Below are positions 1-8,777 of a DNA stretch of 64,000 nt, in pieces (within the stretch, counting starts at the first letter, position 1; each line of letters starts with the position of its first letter). A program made the translations under genes and the position numbers. Under the pieces are notes generated by a model that did not search any database, was not told the DNA's origin, and worked only from the letters and a program-made list of their open reading frames with translations. The DNA comes from Roseburia sp. 499 (lineage in GTDB: Bacteria > Bacillota > Clostridia > Lachnospirales > Lachnospiraceae). The stretch spans positions 434,001 to 498,000 of the forward strand of contig NZ_CP135164.1 in assembly GCF_001940225.2 (NCBI RefSeq), read 5' to 3'.

Positions 1-54
1 TATTTTTTAGTAAGAAAATATAAGAAAAAAGTGTGTTTATAGTGGAGGTAGAAT

Positions 55-879
55 ATGATTGTAGATGGACATGCACATGCATGCGGAACTTTTTTGACTG
101 TGGAAGAAATTGAAAAGAATTTGAATAAAAGTCAGGTAGATAAGGTTGTTTTAACACCGGGTGAGTTGGATAGTAAAACAGTTTATCATATTAAAAACAA
201 GGCGGTCAAGAAACCATATGGTGACGTAGTAAGTGGGAATAATCGAATAACAAAGCTTATGATTCGAATGATAGGGGCTGTGCGTAAAATACCGGTGGGA
301 AATGAGCGAGTTTACGAATTAAAACAACAACTTCCGGAACGGATACTACAAATGTACTGGGTTACCAAAGCGAATTATGGACAGATTGAACAGGACTATC
401 AAAAGATGAAATTCGATGGAGTGAAGCTACACCAGTGCTGGGAATATTTTGATATAGAAAGTGATTGGTTTGAACGAGTAGTTCATTTTGCAAATGAAAA
501 AGGTTTGCCGGTCTTTATTCATGTTTATTCTTTAAAAGAAATAAGGAAGTTAATCACTTATATAAAAAAGCATCCGGAAACTAAAATTATAGTTGCACAT
601 CTTTATGGAATGGAGTTGTTTGTAGAAGAAAATATGGAAAATTATGAAAACTTATATTTCGATATTTCCAATTGTTATTTTGTATCAAAGGAACGAATTG
701 AAATGGCATATCAGAAATTTGGTAGAAATAAGCTTATGCTTGGTTCTGATACTCCATATGGTATAGAGTCGCTTGTGAATACTAAGGCATTAGTAGAATC
801 ACTTGCTATACCGCAAGAGGATAAAGTACGCATATTAGGAACAAATGCCATAGAGCTTTTTGGCATTCATGGAATATAA
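55..879 (+). CDS. Amidohydrolase family TIM-barrel protein
   Basis: A 274-residue protein of the amidohydrolase-2 type. It opens with the metal-binding signature DGHAHA (residues 4-9), has a central KLHQCWEY segment, IIVAHLYG near residue 180 and the late GSDTPYG motif near residue 230, which places metal-binding His and Asp residues in the usual order. Length fits the family. The substrate cannot be told. A GGAGG at 44-48 supports the ATG. It is the first of four co-oriented genes with short gaps, so a common transcript is likely, although a MarR gene with its own palindromic upstream region follows. Confidence 0.8.
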   Translation: MIVDGHAHACGTFLTVEEIEKNLNKSQVDKVVLTPGELDSKTVYHIKNKAVKKPYGDVVSGNNRITKLMIRMIGAVRKIPVGNERVYELKQQLPERILQMYWVTKANYGQIEQDYQKMKFDGVKLHQCWEYFDIESDWFERVVHFANEKGLPVFIHVYSLKEIRKLITYIKKHPETKIIVAHLYGMELFVEENMENYENLYFDISNCYFVSKERIEMAYQKFGRNKLMLGSDTPYGIESLVNTKALVESLAIPQEDKVRILGTNAIELFGIHGI

Positions 880-900
880 GTTAGAAAAGTATGTGTTGAT

Positions 901-930
901 ATTGTCTTGACAATAGTACGAAAATGTACT
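901..930 (+). promoter_or_regulatory. Two palindromes upstream of the MarR gene, likely autoregulatory operator
   Basis: ATTGTC-TT-GACAAT (901-914) is a perfect inverted repeat and AGTAC-N6-GTACT (915-919 / 926-930) is a second, directly in front of the GGAGG ribosome site of the MarR-family gene. MarR proteins are dimers that usually bind such symmetric sites in their own promoters, so this is the probable operator. The role is inferred. Confidence 0.5.
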
Positions 931-944
931 GTGGAGGCATGAGG

Positions 945-1376
945 ATGACAAACAGGGAACTGATGAATCAAATCAATTATTCATTAGGAATTATAGATTC
1001 AGCATATGCTGGTTGGGCGAAACAAATAGGTCTTAATTACAATTCGTTAATGATTATCTATGTGATGGCGGACTGTGAAGTGCGTACACAAAAGCAGATA
1101 TGTGAAAGGTTGCATTTACCGAAGACTACTGTGCATAGTATTTTGCAGGATTTTATGGAAAAGGAGTATCTTATACTCGAAGTCAATAGGGAAAATAGAA
1201 AAGAGAAGATTATCCATTTTACAGATAAAGGAAAAGAATATTTTGATTCTGTTTTACAGCAGCTATATGAAGTTGAGGACAGGGTCATGGAGAAATTGGG
1301 TCATGATAATTGTAAATTGATAAGAGATGCAGTAGCGAAGTTTGGCGAGATAATGAGTGAGGAAATCCAAGGTTAG
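945..1376 (+). CDS. MarR family transcriptional regulator
   Basis: A winged-helix regulator of about 143 residues with the MarR layout: an N-terminal dimerisation helix, the recognition helix region TQKQICERLHLPKTTVHSILQDF, then a wing (EVNRENRKEKIIHFTDKG) and a C-terminal helix. The ATG at 945 is preferred over the in-frame ATG at 924 because GGAGG at 933-937 lies seven bases before it. The ligand is unknown. Its stop is separated by one base from the next gene, so it is co-transcribed with the dehydrogenase-like and flavodoxin genes and probably controls them. Confidence 0.85.
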   Translation: MTNRELMNQINYSLGIIDSAYAGWAKQIGLNYNSLMIIYVMADCEVRTQKQICERLHLPKTTVHSILQDFMEKEYLILEVNRENRKEKIIHFTDKGKEYFDSVLQQLYEVEDRVMEKLGHDNCKLIRDAVAKFGEIMSEEIQG

Positions 1377-1377
1377 C

Positions 1378-2412
1378 ATGATGAAGAAAATAATGATTAT
1401 AGGTGGATACGGACAGGTAGGAAGTTATGTGTGTGATAACTTGCAGAAGCAAAACGTAGATTTTATTGTATCCGGACGAAGCTTAGAAAAATGTAAGCAC
1501 TATGTAGAAAAAACAGGGTCTAATGCAGAATGCCGTTTGGTGGATGTGACAAAATGGATGGATTCTTATTTAGAAAACGTAGAGACAGTGGTCATGTGTT
1601 TGGAAATGAACAACATGGAGGTCTTAGAAGCTTGCATAAGGTGTGGGGTCAATTATGTAGATATCACACCAACCGGCTCAATGATTGAGCAATTTAAACG
1701 GAAAAAGGAAGAGATTGCAAAGGCCGGTATCGTAGTTTGCGTTGGAGTAGGAATAGCTCCGGGAGTAAGTAATGTTCTATGTGAAGCAATGGCAAGGAAA
1801 TTTGATAATATAGAAACGATAAATAGCTATATTATGCTGGGAATTGGAGAATCTCATGGAAAAAATGCAGTTTCCTGGCTTGTTAATAATTTGAACGTGA
1901 CTTATTACGAGAATTTGGATAGAAACCGTAAAGTGCAAAGTTTCTCAGAGGGCAGAAGTATTGTTTTAAGTGGTGAAAAAAAGAAACGTCGATTTGTTCG
2001 AATTGATATGGCAGATTGGCACATTATGAAAGAAAAGCATATGGATGCAAGTGTAAATTCCTGGTATGCCTATGATAAAAATAGTATTACCTTTTTGTTT
2101 GAGGGAATGCAGAAAATAGGATTATTAAAAATATTGAAGTATCCCAAGGTAAAGGCTTTCTTTATGAAAATGATGGGAATTAGTATGAAATTAATGAAAA
2201 AAATACACTTTGGGACAAACCAGTATGCAGTTATGGTAGAAATGAAAGGCACCATAAAGGGAAAAAGCGTTATAAAACGAGATATTGTTACCGGAAGAGA
2301 GAACAGTATCATTACGGCAAAGGTGTGCGCTCAGACAGCTCAAAAGGTAGGAGATATGTCAGCCGGATTTTATTATATGGATGAGTTGTTGGAACGAGAG
2401 CAGATTGGATAG
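1378..2412 (+). CDS. Saccharopine dehydrogenase-like NAD(P)-binding protein
   Basis: The N-terminus IMIIGGYGQVGSYV is a Rossmann GxGxxG nucleotide-binding motif, followed by the layout of saccharopine-dehydrogenase-like reductases: VETVVMCLEMNN, the CGVNYVDITP strand-turn and GIAPGVSN. About 345 residues, usual for the family. The true substrate is not evident; relatives act on varied small molecules and some are misnamed. The start at 1378 follows the MarR stop by one base. A flavodoxin-like gene follows after 12 bases, suggesting a redox operon. Confidence 0.75.
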   Translation: MMKKIMIIGGYGQVGSYVCDNLQKQNVDFIVSGRSLEKCKHYVEKTGSNAECRLVDVTKWMDSYLENVETVVMCLEMNNMEVLEACIRCGVNYVDITPTGSMIEQFKRKKEEIAKAGIVVCVGVGIAPGVSNVLCEAMARKFDNIETINSYIMLGIGESHGKNAVSWLVNNLNVTYYENLDRNRKVQSFSEGRSIVLSGEKKKRRFVRIDMADWHIMKEKHMDASVNSWYAYDKNSITFLFEGMQKIGLLKILKYPKVKAFFMKMMGISMKLMKKIHFGTNQYAVMVEMKGTIKGKSVIKRDIVTGRENSIITAKVCAQTAQKVGDMSAGFYYMDELLEREQIG

Positions 2413-2424
2413 AAGGAGTTTTTT

Positions 2425-3126
2425 ATGACGAGAGTTCTAATTCTATATTACTCAGGAATAGGAAATACAAGGCTTATTGCAGAATATATGAGAAAGTATA
2501 TGAGTAAGCAGGATGAGGTCGAGGTTGAACTATATTCTGTGGAACAGATACCGGAAGAGCAAGATTATAAAAAATTTGATGGATTAATAATAGGTTTTCC
2601 AACAATACATTGTAGTCCGGCAGAGAGGATTGTGAAGTATTTAGATTCGATAGATAAAATAAGTAAGAGCTTGCCGACATTTATCTATACGACCTGCGGA
2701 ATGTATCAGGCAAACACGACAAGAATTTTTGCAAAAATGTGTAAGAAAAAGAATATGATACCTATTATGGATGTAGCATATCGGATGCCGGCAGTAGACG
2801 GAATGTTATTAACCGATAAATGGATTATTTTAGAGAAAAGTGAAAAGCGATTAAAAGAACGAATTGAACGAGGATGTACGGCCTTTTTGGAAAAAGTGAA
2901 AACAGAAAGTTGGAATATTCACATTCCAACTTTTAAGTGGTACAGTATACTTAATTATCTGAATAAACTAGTTGGAAAAAACTATGTATTTCCAATTTAT
3001 CTTAATGCAGAAAAATGTATAGGTTGTAATAAATGTGTACAAAACTGTCCTAGTGTAGCATGGGAAAAATTATCATTAAAAAAGCAGAAGGGGCCAGCCA
3101 GAATATGGAAACCGTTTGAAATATAA
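2425..3126 (+). CDS. EFR1-like flavodoxin-ferredoxin fusion, C-terminus shortened
   Basis: Residues 1-150 are a flavodoxin domain (LILYYSGIGNTRLIAEYM phosphate loop, FDGLIIGFPTIHCSP). Near residue 195 there is one 4Fe-4S cluster motif, CIGCNKCVQNCP. EFR1-family proteins normally continue with a second CxxCxxCxxxCP cluster; here the chain ends about 25 residues later in a basic tail (KKQKGPARIWKPFEI), so the second cluster is missing. It is probably an electron carrier for a neighbouring reductase. The loss of one cluster may mean decay or a family variant. Confidence 0.75.
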   Translation: MTRVLILYYSGIGNTRLIAEYMRKYMSKQDEVEVELYSVEQIPEEQDYKKFDGLIIGFPTIHCSPAERIVKYLDSIDKISKSLPTFIYTTCGMYQANTTRIFAKMCKKKNMIPIMDVAYRMPAVDGMLLTDKWIILEKSEKRLKERIERGCTAFLEKVKTESWNIHIPTFKWYSILNYLNKLVGKNYVFPIYLNAEKCIGCNKCVQNCPSVAWEKLSLKKQKGPARIWKPFEI

Positions 3127-3138
3127 GCATATTAGGTG

Positions 3139-4224
3139 TTAACGTGTGTTATTTTTTTCCCACTCCTCCACAGCAGGATCTTTCATATCTATCACACGGG
3201 ACCATTCTTTGGTCTCCTCATTCTTCGCGGTTTCACATCGGTTTTGGTATAGGAAACGGGTAAGTTCATAGCAGCTTACCCATATTTCATTATTTCCCTC
3301 TTTCTGGGATTCATCAAAAATAAGCTGTAGTCCGAAGTGCAGATGAGGAGTATCGATGTTATTGACATTTTCTGTGGTGCTGTAACCGGTATGCCCCAAA
3401 TAGCCGATGACATCTCCGGCGGTGACAACACTACCTTCCTTTAAGGACTTGCAGTAAGGAAAGTTCTGGCGCAGGTGTGCATAATAGTAGTAACGCTTTC
3501 CGTCAAAACTGCGAATCCCAAGTCTCCAGCCTCCGTACTGATTCCAGCCGATTGCCTCTACATAACCGGATTCCGTTGCAATCACGGGAGTGCCAATTTG
3601 GCCCATCATGTCATGTCCAAGGTGTTGCCTCTTATAGCCGTAAGAGCGGGAAACACCAAAGTCATCATAATCGGAATAAGGAAAATTTTTTGCAAGAGGA
3701 AGGAAGCCTTTTAAACCATATTTTTTTTCAAAAGTTTCGGAACCGGATGCGGTTTCAATCTCATACTCGCCCACTAGTCCACCTAAAACAGCATCATAAG
3801 CCTCATAATAGTAATCATAATATTTCATATCCTTTGTGAGGTCTTTTAATGTGGTTTCTTTGTTTGTCAACTTCTCTGCAATTTCAGACATATCTCCGGT
3901 TTTGTAATGACTGAAATCCCCGCCGTTTTGACAGGCTTTGTAGGAAAGAAGAGAAATCCAATCCAAATGGATTTCCTGACCGTAGGTATTCACATCATAA
4001 TCGTAGGCATCCTGCATGGCTTCTTTGGTCACGTTAAAATCCACCCATTTGATAAAATCCTTTTTGGTATCATCTTCTTCAGAAACCAGACGATAGACCT
4101 CATTGGAAGAAGTGGATAAAATATCAGAAGAATCGTCGGATTTTTGTTCCACATATATTCCAATAAGAAGGACGAGTACGAATATTTCTATGAAAACAAG
4201 TTGTTGCATTTTTGATAATTTCAT
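3139..4224 (-). CDS. Membrane-anchored M23 (LytM) peptidoglycan endopeptidase
   Basis: One N-terminal membrane segment (LVFIEIFVLVLLIGIYV, residues 9-25) is followed by an acidic extracytoplasmic region and a C-terminal M23 domain. Zinc ligands are visible: the H-x3-D type start in LGHDMMG, and the late HLHFGL motif. The core fold signatures IATESGYVEAIGW and GDVIGYLGHTGYS are present. It likely cuts peptide cross-links outside the membrane. The topology resembles SpoIIQ, and spoIIQ lies next to spoIIID in several spore formers, but the identity is not proven. It is transcribed away from topB. Confidence 0.8.
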   Translation of the reverse strand: MKLSKMQQLVFIEIFVLVLLIGIYVEQKSDDSSDILSTSSNEVYRLVSEEDDTKKDFIKWVDFNVTKEAMQDAYDYDVNTYGQEIHLDWISLLSYKACQNGGDFSHYKTGDMSEIAEKLTNKETTLKDLTKDMKYYDYYYEAYDAVLGGLVGEYEIETASGSETFEKKYGLKGFLPLAKNFPYSDYDDFGVSRSYGYKRQHLGHDMMGQIGTPVIATESGYVEAIGWNQYGGWRLGIRSFDGKRYYYYAHLRQNFPYCKSLKEGSVVTAGDVIGYLGHTGYSTTENVNNIDTPHLHFGLQLIFDESQKEGNNEIWVSCYELTRFLYQNRCETAKNEETKEWSRVIDMKDPAVEEWEKNNTR

Positions 4225-4362
4225 TGAATGGCTCCAAGGGTTACATCACCATATTCTATGAAGGAAAGAAAAAATATATGAAAAAATATAGTCAGCATCA
4301 AGCGGGAATGATATGATAAGAAAGAATGTGAAAAGAGAAAAGCAAGAAAGAGGTTTTCATAT

Positions 4363-6555
4363 ATGAAGTCATTAGTAATTGCCGAAAAACCAAGCGTAGG
4401 ACGTGATATCGCAAGAGTTTTAGGATGTAAACAGGGAGGAAATGGATTTTTAGAAGGAAAGGACTATGTAGTCACCTGGGCACTGGGACACCTAATCGAG
4501 CTTGCAGATCCGGAAAGCTACGGCGATCAGTGGAAGGAATGGAAGTTGGAAACTTTGCCGATGCTACCGGAAAAACTTGAAATCCAAGTTATTAAAAAAA
4601 CAGGACGCCAGTATCAGACAGTAAAGACACAGATGTATCGAAAAGACATTGGTGAAATTATCATAGCTACCGATGCAGGACGTGAGGGAGAATTAGTTGC
4701 CCGCTGGATTATCCAGAAGGCAGGCGTGAAGAAGCCGATGAAACGACTGTGGATTTCCTCTGTGACAGATAAGGCAATCCGGGAAGGTTTTGCACATCTG
4801 AAGGACGCAAGGGATTATCAGAAGTTGTATGAAGCGGCAGTAGCGAGAGCAGAAGCCGATTGGCTGGTAGGCTTGAATGCCACCAGAGCATTGACCGTAA
4901 AGCACAATGCCCAGCTTTCCTGCGGAAGGGTTCAGACGCCGACACTTGCTATGATTGCAAAAAGAGAAGCACAGATAAAATCTTTCAAGCCCAAGGAGTA
5001 TTATGGACTCAAAATAAAGGGTGGCGGAGTTACCTGGAATTGGCGTTCCAAGAAAAATAACAGTACCAGCACTTTTTCAAAAGAGGAAATTGAAAAGGTG
5101 TTGGAACAGACCCGTAATGAAAAAGCAGTAGTAGAAGAGGTAAAGAAAAAACAGCAGAAGTCCTATGCGCCACAGCTTTATGATTTGACAGCATTGCAGC
5201 AGGATGCCAACCGAATGTATGGATTTTCTGCAAAGCAGACCTTGGATTATATGCAGAGACTTTACGAGCATTACAAGGTAGTGACTTATCCAAGGACCGA
5301 CTCCAGATATCTGACAGCGGATATTGTAGATACCTTAAAAGAGCGAGTAAAAGCATGTCAGAGCGGGGCTTATGCCCAGATATGCCGTCAACTGTTGAAA
5401 ACACCGTTGACCGGAAACAAGTCCTTTGTCAATGACAGTAAAGTGTCTGACCATCATGCGATTATTCCTACAGAGCAAGGCATCAACATGAGTGAACTGG
5501 AATACGGCGAGCGAAAGATTTATGAATTGGTAGTGTCACGTTTCTTGGCAGTACTGCTTCCGCCATGTATTTATCAGCAGACCGAGGTAACAGCAGTCTG
5601 TGCAGGCGAGCGTTTTACGGTAAAAGGAAAAATCATGGAGCAGCCGGGCTGGCAGGAAATCAATATGCTGGGAGCTGCTACGGAAGAATCAGAAGAAGAT
5701 AGTGAAGAAAAATTCACGGAGAACATGCCGGAATTTAATGAAGGTCAGCAGATTGTTTTTACAGATGGAAAAATAACTGCCGGAAAGACAAAGCCACCGG
5801 TGCCATTTACAGAAGCAACTCTTTTGGCTGCCATGGAAAATCCTGTTGCCTATATGGAAAGCAACGATAAAGAACTGAAAAAGACATTAGGAGAAACGGG
5901 CGGTCTTGGAACCGTTGCTACCAGAGCGGATATTATTGAAAAATTGTTTAACAGTTTCATGATAGAAAAACGGGAGCAGTATATCCATCTGACCTCCAAG
6001 GGAAGACAGGTGTTGGAACTGGCACCGGAAGGACTGACTTCTCCGGAATTGACAGCCAGATGGGAGCAGGAACTTTCGGATATAGCAAAAGGAAAAGCAA
6101 AGAAAAAAGACTTTGAAGCAGAAATTCGAAATTACACCGTGGACATTGTAAAGGACATCACAGTATCTGCTAAGACCTATCGTCATGACAACCTTACCAA
6201 CAAGAAGTGTCCGGAATGTGGCAAACTTATGTTGGAGGTAAATCACAAAAACGGTCGTATGCTGGTATGTCAGGACAGAGAGTGTGGCTATCGGAAAACC
6301 TTGTCCAGAGTGACCAATGCTCGTTGTCCGCAGTGTCATAAGAAGATGGAGATGGTGGGAGAAGGAGAAAATAAGCGCTTCACCTGTGTGTGTGGTTATC
6401 GGGAAAAACTGTCCGCCTTTGAAAAGAGAAAAAAAGAAAGTGGTGGCGGAGTATCCAAAAAAGACGTCAACAAGTATATGAATAAGATGAAGAAAGAAGC
6501 AAAAGAGCCAGTGAATAATGCATTTGCAGAGGCGTTTGCGAAGATAAAACTGTAA
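4363..6555 (+). CDS. topB: DNA topoisomerase III
   Basis: A type IA topoisomerase of 730 residues. The TOPRIM domain starts at the N-terminus (SLVIAEKPSVGRDIARVLG) with the acidic motif ATDAGREGELVARW. The active-site tyrosine is Y309 in VVTYPRTDSRYL. The C-terminus holds a topoisomerase zinc finger (CPECGKLM...CQDRECGY, near residues 615-645) and a second degenerate CPQCHKKM finger. It relaxes and decatenates DNA. A GAGG precedes the ATG. It ends 68 bases before spoIIID, and its terminator overlaps the spoIIID promoter. Confidence 0.95.
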   Translation: MKSLVIAEKPSVGRDIARVLGCKQGGNGFLEGKDYVVTWALGHLIELADPESYGDQWKEWKLETLPMLPEKLEIQVIKKTGRQYQTVKTQMYRKDIGEIIIATDAGREGELVARWIIQKAGVKKPMKRLWISSVTDKAIREGFAHLKDARDYQKLYEAAVARAEADWLVGLNATRALTVKHNAQLSCGRVQTPTLAMIAKREAQIKSFKPKEYYGLKIKGGGVTWNWRSKKNNSTSTFSKEEIEKVLEQTRNEKAVVEEVKKKQQKSYAPQLYDLTALQQDANRMYGFSAKQTLDYMQRLYEHYKVVTYPRTDSRYLTADIVDTLKERVKACQSGAYAQICRQLLKTPLTGNKSFVNDSKVSDHHAIIPTEQGINMSELEYGERKIYELVVSRFLAVLLPPCIYQQTEVTAVCAGERFTVKGKIMEQPGWQEINMLGAATEESEEDSEEKFTENMPEFNEGQQIVFTDGKITAGKTKPPVPFTEATLLAAMENPVAYMESNDKELKKTLGETGGLGTVATRADIIEKLFNSFMIEKREQYIHLTSKGRQVLELAPEGLTSPELTARWEQELSDIAKGKAKKKDFEAEIRNYTVDIVKDITVSAKTYRHDNLTNKKCPECGKLMLEVNHKNGRMLVCQDRECGYRKTLSRVTNARCPQCHKKMEMVGEGENKRFTCVCGYREKLSAFEKRKKESGGGVSKKDVNKYMNKMKKEAKEPVNNAFAEAFAKIKL

Positions 6556-6566
6556 TAACATAAAAG

Positions 6567-6595
6567 GCATAATCAATCCATCCCCCTCATACATT
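6567..6595 (+). promoter_or_regulatory. Sigma-E-type promoter of spoIIID
   Basis: GCATAAT (6567-6573) and CATACATT (6588-6595) are separated by 14 bases. The -10 is an exact match to the mother-cell sigma-E consensus CATACAHT and the -35 fits KMATATT/GHATAWT with at most one mismatch. spoIIID is a known sigma-E gene, so position, spacing and identity agree. The -10 lies inside the left arm of the topB terminator. Confidence 0.75.
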
Positions 6596-6627
6596 ATAAA
6601 AAAACAATGTATGAGGGATTCTTTTGA
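6584..6627 (+). terminator. topB terminator overlapping the spoIIID start region
   Basis: CCCTCATACATT (6584-6595) pairs perfectly with AATGTATGAGGG (6606-6617) across a 10-base loop and is followed by ATTCTTTT. The right arm also contains the GAGGG that serves as spoIIID ribosome site, and the left arm contains the sigma-E -10. Confidence 0.8.
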
Positions 6628-6764
6628 AAGGATACATAGAAGAGCGAGCTATCAATATCGCCAATTATATAATCGAGGAAAATGCCACCGTGCGCCAGAC
6701 TGCAAAGAAGTTCGGTATCAGTAAAAGTACTGTACATGTGGAGGTAACAATAGGGAACGGTTAA
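6624..6764 (+). CDS. spoIIID: spoIIID, 5' part (split gene; native codons 1-38)
   Basis: From a TTG at 6624, with GAGGG six bases upstream, the frame encodes KGYIEERAINIANYIIEE then ATVRQTAKKFGISKSTVH, the N-terminal half of the sporulation regulator SpoIIID including its helix-turn-helix. After His38 (6735-6737) the sequence leaves the family (VEVTIGNG) and stops at 6762-6764. SpoIIID is normally about 83-93 residues; the missing 46 residues, starting KDVTERL, are encoded from 27,860. Joining the CAT at 6735 to the CAT at 27,857 restores an in-frame 84-residue protein. SpoIIID is a mother-cell DNA-binding regulator. As it stands the gene is non-functional until the 21 kb element is removed. 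Confidence 0.92.
   Translation: MKGYIEERAINIANYIIEENATVRQTAKKFGISKSTVHVEVTIGNG
6732..6749 (+). repeat. attL of the spoIIID element
   Basis: The junction reads gtACATgtGGAgGTAACA. The other junction at 27,854-27,871 reads gcACATaaGGAtGTAACA, matching at 14 of 18 positions. Crossover within ACAT restores the conserved Lys-Asp of SpoIIID; crossover further right would also be in frame but place Val there. Exact dinucleotide is not determinable from sequence alone. Confidence 0.7.
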
Positions 6765-6806
6765 AAGGGAAGGTTGTTTGGGTAGTTGAATAGGGATAGA
6801 TTAGGG

Positions 6807-6838
6807 CACCCTCAAGTGGAAACTTGAGGGTGTTTTTG
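6807..6838 (+). terminator. Intrinsic terminator just inside the element
   Basis: CACCCTCAAGT (6807-6817) pairs with ACTTGAGGGTG (6822-6832), loop GGAA, then TTTTT. It would stop spoIIID-5' transcription from entering the AbiH gene. A TATAAT follows at 6840-6845. Confidence 0.8.
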
Positions 6839-6907
6839 GTATAATTGGATAAAATGATTGATTTATAGAATGAAATTGTGAGAGAAAAAGGAAAAGGAGT
6901 ACTGATT

Positions 6908-8524
6908 ATGACAGATAAGAAGCAAGAACGCAATATCTTAGTAATTGGAAACGGCTTTGATTTATACCACTGTTTGCCAACTAGATATATTGATTTTATT
7001 AATGTTGTAAATAGGTTGATGGAATTGGACAATGAGCAACGACTTCAAAGGTGTTCCTATATAAATTATATGTTTGGCAAGGGAAGTCCGCTATATAGCG
7101 ATGAGCATATTAAAAAGTGTTATCAAATTCATAGCAATGGAATGAAAAGTGTCGAATTACAGATGCAAAGAATTGAACGTTTGGTTGAAATATCAAGGGA
7201 TAATGTTTGGATAAAATATTTTTTGAAGATGTGTAATCAAAATATAGGATGGATTGATTTTGAAAAAGAGATGGCACAAGTAATAAATGCTATAACAAAT
7301 TTCTTTGAGTGTGTATCAGGTAATGAAAATTGTTTCTTACAAAAAGGAATACATATTGATGAGAATGTATTATCAAGAAGTGATATAGATATTTTGATGA
7401 GGGTTCCTTTTTACGAAGAAGTAGAAGAACGGTTAAAAGTAAAAGATGAGTTTTATGTAAAAGGTATTGAAAGAGAAAAAATTGTAAGAATAGATGAAGC
7501 AAAGATTATACATATGCTGGAAGACAATTTAGAGGAATTGGCAGAGGCATTATGTATATATTTAGAGCAGTTTGTACAAAGTATTGCGATAGATAGAAGC
7601 TCGGATAATCCGCTTTTTTACAAGATTGATGAAGTTATTAATTTTAATTATACAGATACATATTCTAGGTTGTATTCGAATGATACAAAAGTTTTTTACG
7701 TTCATGGCAGTATGAACGAGATTGAAAATGGAATTGTATTAGGTGTTAATGCAGATAAAAGAGACCAAAATAGCAACATGGATTTACGGTTTGTAAAGTT
7801 TAAAAAGTACTATCAACGTATTCAAAAAGAGACTTCATTTCGAATTGGAAAGATGTTAAATGAAAACTATATAAATCACCTTCATATTGTAGGACATTCT
7901 CTGGATGTCACAGATAAGGATATATTGACGGGATTAATGTTATTTGAGAATACAACAACTACTATATACTTTCATTCAAATGCTGCTAAGAAAGAGCAAA
8001 TTGAAAAACTAATACTTTTGTTTGGGAAAGACAAGCTTGAGGAATTGCTTAATGATGAAAAGATAGAATTTCAGAAATTGCAAGAATTTAATGTGCGTGA
8101 TTCACAAGATACTGGTGTTGAAGAGTATGAGTTGTATGAGGATGATTATTTTGAATATAGTATGCAACGTGACTGCAGAATCATTGAAGAAGAAAAATTT
8201 GCTGGGACTATTTTGTGTGGGAACGAAATAGTAACGGTAGGAGTACGAGAAGAAGGTGGCTTAGGATATGCAGAAATGGAAATAGTAGATTATTTCTTGT
8301 GGCGTGTTGAGTGTTTCAATCATAGTGGAAAATACAATGGTGTGGGAGTGGCAGATAAGTTTTTTAATGATAATCGATATGGTCCAGTTAGTGTGAGTAT
8401 CAAATATTTGCTGCCAGAAGGTGTTGAACGAGATATTTCGGAGGAAGAACTAATAGAATTGTTGAATGCGGAGTTTAAATGTAATCCGATCTTTGTTGAT
8501 GAGGTGCAGTTCGAAGTTATCTAA
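6908..8524 (+). CDS. AbiH family abortive infection protein
   Basis: The N-terminus NILVIGNGFDLYHCLPTRYIDF is the hallmark of the AbiH family (NxLxxGNGFDLxHxLPTxYxDF). The middle keeps VINFNYTDTY and a later HIVGHSLDVTDKDIL, both typical of AbiH. About 538 residues. The C-terminal 120 residues (from about 420: CRIIEEEKFAGTILCGNEI) form an extra domain of unknown role. AbiH proteins protect lactococci from phage by abortive infection; mechanism is unclear. The ATG at 6908 has GGAG ten bases upstream. First cargo gene of the element. Confidence 0.85.
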   Translation: MTDKKQERNILVIGNGFDLYHCLPTRYIDFINVVNRLMELDNEQRLQRCSYINYMFGKGSPLYSDEHIKKCYQIHSNGMKSVELQMQRIERLVEISRDNVWIKYFLKMCNQNIGWIDFEKEMAQVINAITNFFECVSGNENCFLQKGIHIDENVLSRSDIDILMRVPFYEEVEERLKVKDEFYVKGIEREKIVRIDEAKIIHMLEDNLEELAEALCIYLEQFVQSIAIDRSSDNPLFYKIDEVINFNYTDTYSRLYSNDTKVFYVHGSMNEIENGIVLGVNADKRDQNSNMDLRFVKFKKYYQRIQKETSFRIGKMLNENYINHLHIVGHSLDVTDKDILTGLMLFENTTTTIYFHSNAAKKEQIEKLILLFGKDKLEELLNDEKIEFQKLQEFNVRDSQDTGVEEYELYEDDYFEYSMQRDCRIIEEEKFAGTILCGNEIVTVGVREEGGLGYAEMEIVDYFLWRVECFNHSGKYNGVGVADKFFNDNRYGPVSVSIKYLLPEGVERDISEEELIELLNAEFKCNPIFVDEVQFEVI

Positions 8525-8554
8525 CTGATGCCTTTAGCATAGAATCGCTGTTTT

Positions 8555-8755
8555 GTTATCAATCCACATGTGATTCAAGCAAGTCAAAGGTTGGGAGTTA
8601 TTTCTGCAGAAGAAGCATAGTTATCGAATGTTCAAATAAATCTTGCTGAAAGATGGAAAGAGTTACTTGAGGGTACAGATTTAGCACCTATTGATGTTAA
8701 TACACCAATATGGTTATGGAGTAGAGGAAAATTTGAGGTTGATATTAGTGTATGA
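8555..8755 (+). pseudogene. Remnant of an unknown gene (C-terminal part, internal stop)
   Basis: One frame reads VINPHVIQASQRLGVISAEEA, a TAG, then about 44 residues including NLAERWKELLEGTDLAPI and NTPIWLWSRGKFEV to a TGA at 8753. The sequence looks protein-coding through the stop, so it is a decayed C-terminal fragment. Family not recognised. Confidence 0.5.
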
Positions 8756-8777
8756 AACGATAGGAGAATAAAATTGT

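Noticed and set aside
901..935. TTGACA at 907 as the -35 of the MarR promoter
   Set aside because: No -10 at 16-18 bases before the SD. The hexamer is part of a perfect palindrome and is better read as an operator.
4363..6555. topB as part of a conjugative element
   Set aside because: topB often travels on such elements, but here it lies outside both att boundaries, next to spoIIID and an M23 gene, with no transfer genes nearby.
5887..6594. 235-residue minus-strand ORF inside topB
   Set aside because: Shadow of the well-supported topB frame, with unnatural Phe/Leu/His-rich composition.
6624..6764. Simple truncated pseudogene of spoIIID
   Set aside because: The missing half is present in frame beyond a recombinase with matching junctions and a sigma-E promoter is kept, so a split gene is the better reading. 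Loss of sporulation cannot be excluded from sequence alone.
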